Assembly (NCBI GenBank): GCA_028678445.1
Contig: JAJRDJ010000381.1
Location: 1 to 5,986, forward strand
Source of the DNA: Methylococcaceae bacterium
Lineage (GTDB): Bacteria > Pseudomonadota > Gammaproteobacteria > Methylococcales > Methylococcaceae
Length of the DNA: 5,986 bases
Direction: 5' to 3'
The translations under genes and the position numbers were made by a program. Shown one piece after another: positions 4,269 through 5,986 of the stretch. Below the pieces are notes generated by a model, which was given only the letters and a program-made list of their open reading frames with translations, did no database searches and had not been told where the DNA came from. How positions within the stretch are numbered: the first letter of the stretch is position 1; each line of letters begins with the position of its first letter.

Positions 4269-5986
4269 CTAAGCCAATGCCTTGCTGGCCACTTCATAGA
4301 CGTCAATCGAAATGGTGTCGGTTCCGGCGATTCGCTCCAGTTCCCCGCGCATCCGTTGCTGGCGCTCGGTGTCATAGCGGCGCCAGGAGGTCAGCGCGGT
4401 CAACATGCGGGCAGCAATTTGTGGATTGATGACATTCAGTTCGATGACCCGGTCAGCGAGGAAGCGATAGCCCGCGCCGCCCTCGGCATGGAAGTTGACG
4501 GCATTGGACTGACTAAAGCCGCCGATCAGCGAACGCACATGGTTGGGGGTGCGGAGATCGAACGCGGGATGCCGCAGCAGGGTCTCTACCTGTTCCAGCG
4601 TGCCGGGCAGATAGCTGGTGGCCTGCAGGGTGAACCACTTGCCGACCACCAGATCATTGTCCCGCCATTGCTGATAGAAGGCTTCGAGACAGGCCGCCTT
4701 GTGTGGATTGTGGCTATTCACGATCGCGGAGAGGGCCGCAATCCGGTCGGTCATGGTCCGGGAGGACTCGAACTGGGTGACGGCCAAGGCATGTGCATCC
4801 GGGTTATCGAGCGCCGAGAGATATTCGAGGCACAGGTTTTTCAGGCGGCGGCGGCCAATCGCGGCGGCGTCGAAGCGGTTGAACTCTTCCCGGTGATGTT
4901 GCTCGTACAGGGAGGTCCAGTCCCCATCAAGGGTTCGGGCGATATGCTGCTTCAGGCACTGGCGGGACTGATGGACCCGCACAGGATCGATCATGTCCAG
5001 GAAGGCGCTGACATAGTCCTCGGCTGGTAGCGTCATCAGGAGCGAAAAGTAGGAGAGATCCTCCCAGGTTTCGCTTATCAAATGCCGGAATGCCTCGGTC
5101 AGAAGCCGGCCTATGCCCTGCTCCGGTTGATCCCGCACCTGTTCCAGGATAGTCCGAGTGGCCAATTGCTGGCCGGCGTCCCAACGAGTGAAAAAGTCCG
5201 GATCACGGGCGAATAAAAAGGCCAGTTCTTCCGCCGAGCGTTCCTGCCGCAGTTTGACCGGTGCCGAGAAGCCGCGCAAGGCGGACACTACCGGCGGCTG
5301 TGGCAGATTGATGAAGCGGTAGCGTTGTTCCGGCTCACGTACTTCGAGTACCCGGGTCGTGGCTGCGGGTGGGTCTGTTTCACCCGCCAGTTGCAAGGGG
5401 TATTCGATGCCATCGGGGTCAAGTAGCCCAAGCGCCAGCGGAATATGGAGCGGTAATTTCTCGGCCTGTCCCGGCGTCGGCGGGCAGGATTGCCGGACGG
5501 TGAGTTCCAACTCGCCCTGGCCGGCAAAGTAGTGACTCTGTATTTCCAGCACCGGCGTACCCGCCTGACTGTACCAACGGCGGAATTGCGTCAGGTCCGC
5601 GTCATTTGCATCTTCCATGCAGCGGACGAAATCCTCGCAAGTCACGGCCTGGCCATCATGCCGCTTGAAATAGAGATCAGATCCCTTCCGGAATCCAGCT
5701 TTGCCGAGCAGGGTGTGCAGCATCCGCACCAGTTCGGCGCCTTTTTCGTACACCGTCAGCGTATAGAAATTGTTGATCTCAATGTAGGACTCCGGCCGGA
5801 CCGGGTGGGCGAGAGGGCCAGCATCCTCGGCGAATTGCCGGGTGCGCAGCATGTTCACTTCATCAATACGCTTCACTGGCCGCGAGTGCCGGTCCGCAGA
5901 AAATTCCTGGTCACGAAAGACCGTGAGCCCTTCCTTCAGGCTCAACTGGAACCAGTCACGGCAGGTGATGCGGTTCCCCGTCCAGT
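4269..5986 (-). CDS. pepN: Aminopeptidase N (M1 family), C-terminal two thirds, truncated by window edge
   Basis: PepN is a zinc-dependent cytosolic aminopeptidase that removes N-terminal residues from peptides. Reading is open to the window edge. The first complete codon, Trp (5984-5982), starts WTGNRITCRDWFQLSLKEG, which matches the stretch just after the HEXXH zinc motif of E. coli PepN; HEXXH itself lies outside the window. The Glu of LKEG (5933-5931) corresponds to zinc ligand Glu320, and the Tyr of TVYEKG (5750-5748) to catalytic Tyr381, with identical spacing. The rest covers the end of the catalytic domain, the small beta domain and the helical C-terminal domain, ending in KALA as in E. 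coli. About 571 codons are visible, roughly E. coli residues 303 to the end. The TTG at 5945 is an internal Leu codon, not a start. No frameshift is seen. The stop is TAG, 28 bp before mxaA, with no terminator between them. Confidence 0.97.
   Translation of the reverse strand, partial: WTGNRITCRDWFQLSLKEGLTVFRDQEFSADRHSRPVKRIDEVNMLRTRQFAEDAGPLAHPVRPESYIEINNFYTLTVYEKGAELVRMLHTLLGKAGFRKGSDLYFKRHDGQAVTCEDFVRCMEDANDADLTQFRRWYSQAGTPVLEIQSHYFAGQGELELTVRQSCPPTPGQAEKLPLHIPLALGLLDPDGIEYPLQLAGETDPPAATTRVLEVREPEQRYRFINLPQPPVVSALRGFSAPVKLRQERSAEELAFLFARDPDFFTRWDAGQQLATRTILEQVRDQPEQGIGRLLTEAFRHLISETWEDLSYFSLLMTLPAEDYVSAFLDMIDPVRVHQSRQCLKQHIARTLDGDWTSLYEQHHREEFNRFDAAAIGRRRLKNLCLEYLSALDNPDAHALAVTQFESSRTMTDRIAALSAIVNSHNPHKAACLEAFYQQWRDNDLVVGKWFTLQATSYLPGTLEQVETLLRHPAFDLRTPNHVRSLIGGFSQSNAVNFHAEGGAGYRFLADRVIELNVINPQIAARMLTALTSWRRYDTERQQRMRGELERIAGTDTISIDVYEVASKALA

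Noticed and set aside
4241..4375. Longer mxaA starting at the ATG at 4375
   Set aside because: It would overlap conserved pepN coding by more than 100 bp and put about 45 residues without family character in front of a clear lipoprotein signal.
4356..5030. Plus-strand open frame of 224 codons opposite pepN
   Set aside because: It is antisense to a region aligning residue by residue with E. coli PepN.

Overview
All convincing genes in this window lie on the minus strand, so the text below runs from high to low coordinates. The DNA is GC-rich by eye. The PepN is of the proteobacterial M1 type and aligns closely with E. coli PepN. It sits beside a set of genes that best match mxaA, mxaC, mxaK and mxaL, the accessory genes of calcium-dependent methanol dehydrogenase (MDH). 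The source is therefore probably a methylotrophic or methanotrophic proteobacterium, most likely gammaproteobacterial. That taxonomic call is inference from gene content.

Layout: (1) 5986-4269, the 3' two thirds of pepN (aminopeptidase N), cut by the window edge; (2) after 28 bp, mxaA (4240-3326), a predicted lipoprotein with an internal membrane span; (3) mxaC (3329-2346), a membrane-anchored von Willebrand factor A (vWA) protein; (4) mxaK (2358-1798), a small membrane-anchored TPR-like protein with a GTG start; (5) after 69 bp, mxaL (1729-794), a second vWA protein; (6) a 71-aa DUF2905 membrane protein (797-582); (7) after 167 bp, a 101-aa predicted three-span membrane protein (414-109) with its own strong ribosome binding site. 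Positions 1-108 hold no gene I can support, only an imperfect palindrome.

How the genes work together: mxaA/mxaC and mxaL/DUF2905 are joined by 4-base ATGA stop/start overlaps, and mxaC/mxaK overlap by 13 bp, so mxaA through DUF2905 reads as one translationally coupled unit. From work on Methylobacterium extorquens, mutants in mxaA, mxaK and mxaL make MDH that contains PQQ but lacks Ca2+. The set is therefore thought to load calcium into the periplasmic enzyme. The predicted topologies fit: both vWA domains and the TPR domain are expected on the periplasmic side.

The unusual points are the edges of this cluster. In the well-known order mxaFJGIRSACKLD, mxaS precedes mxaA and mxaD follows mxaL. 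Here pepN and a DUF2905 gene hold those places, so the calcium-insertion module appears detached from the structural genes (mxaF, mxaI) and from mxaR/mxaS. The mxaK-mxaL junction also holds an in-frame open extension after the mxaK stop that ends in an ATGA overlap with mxaL.
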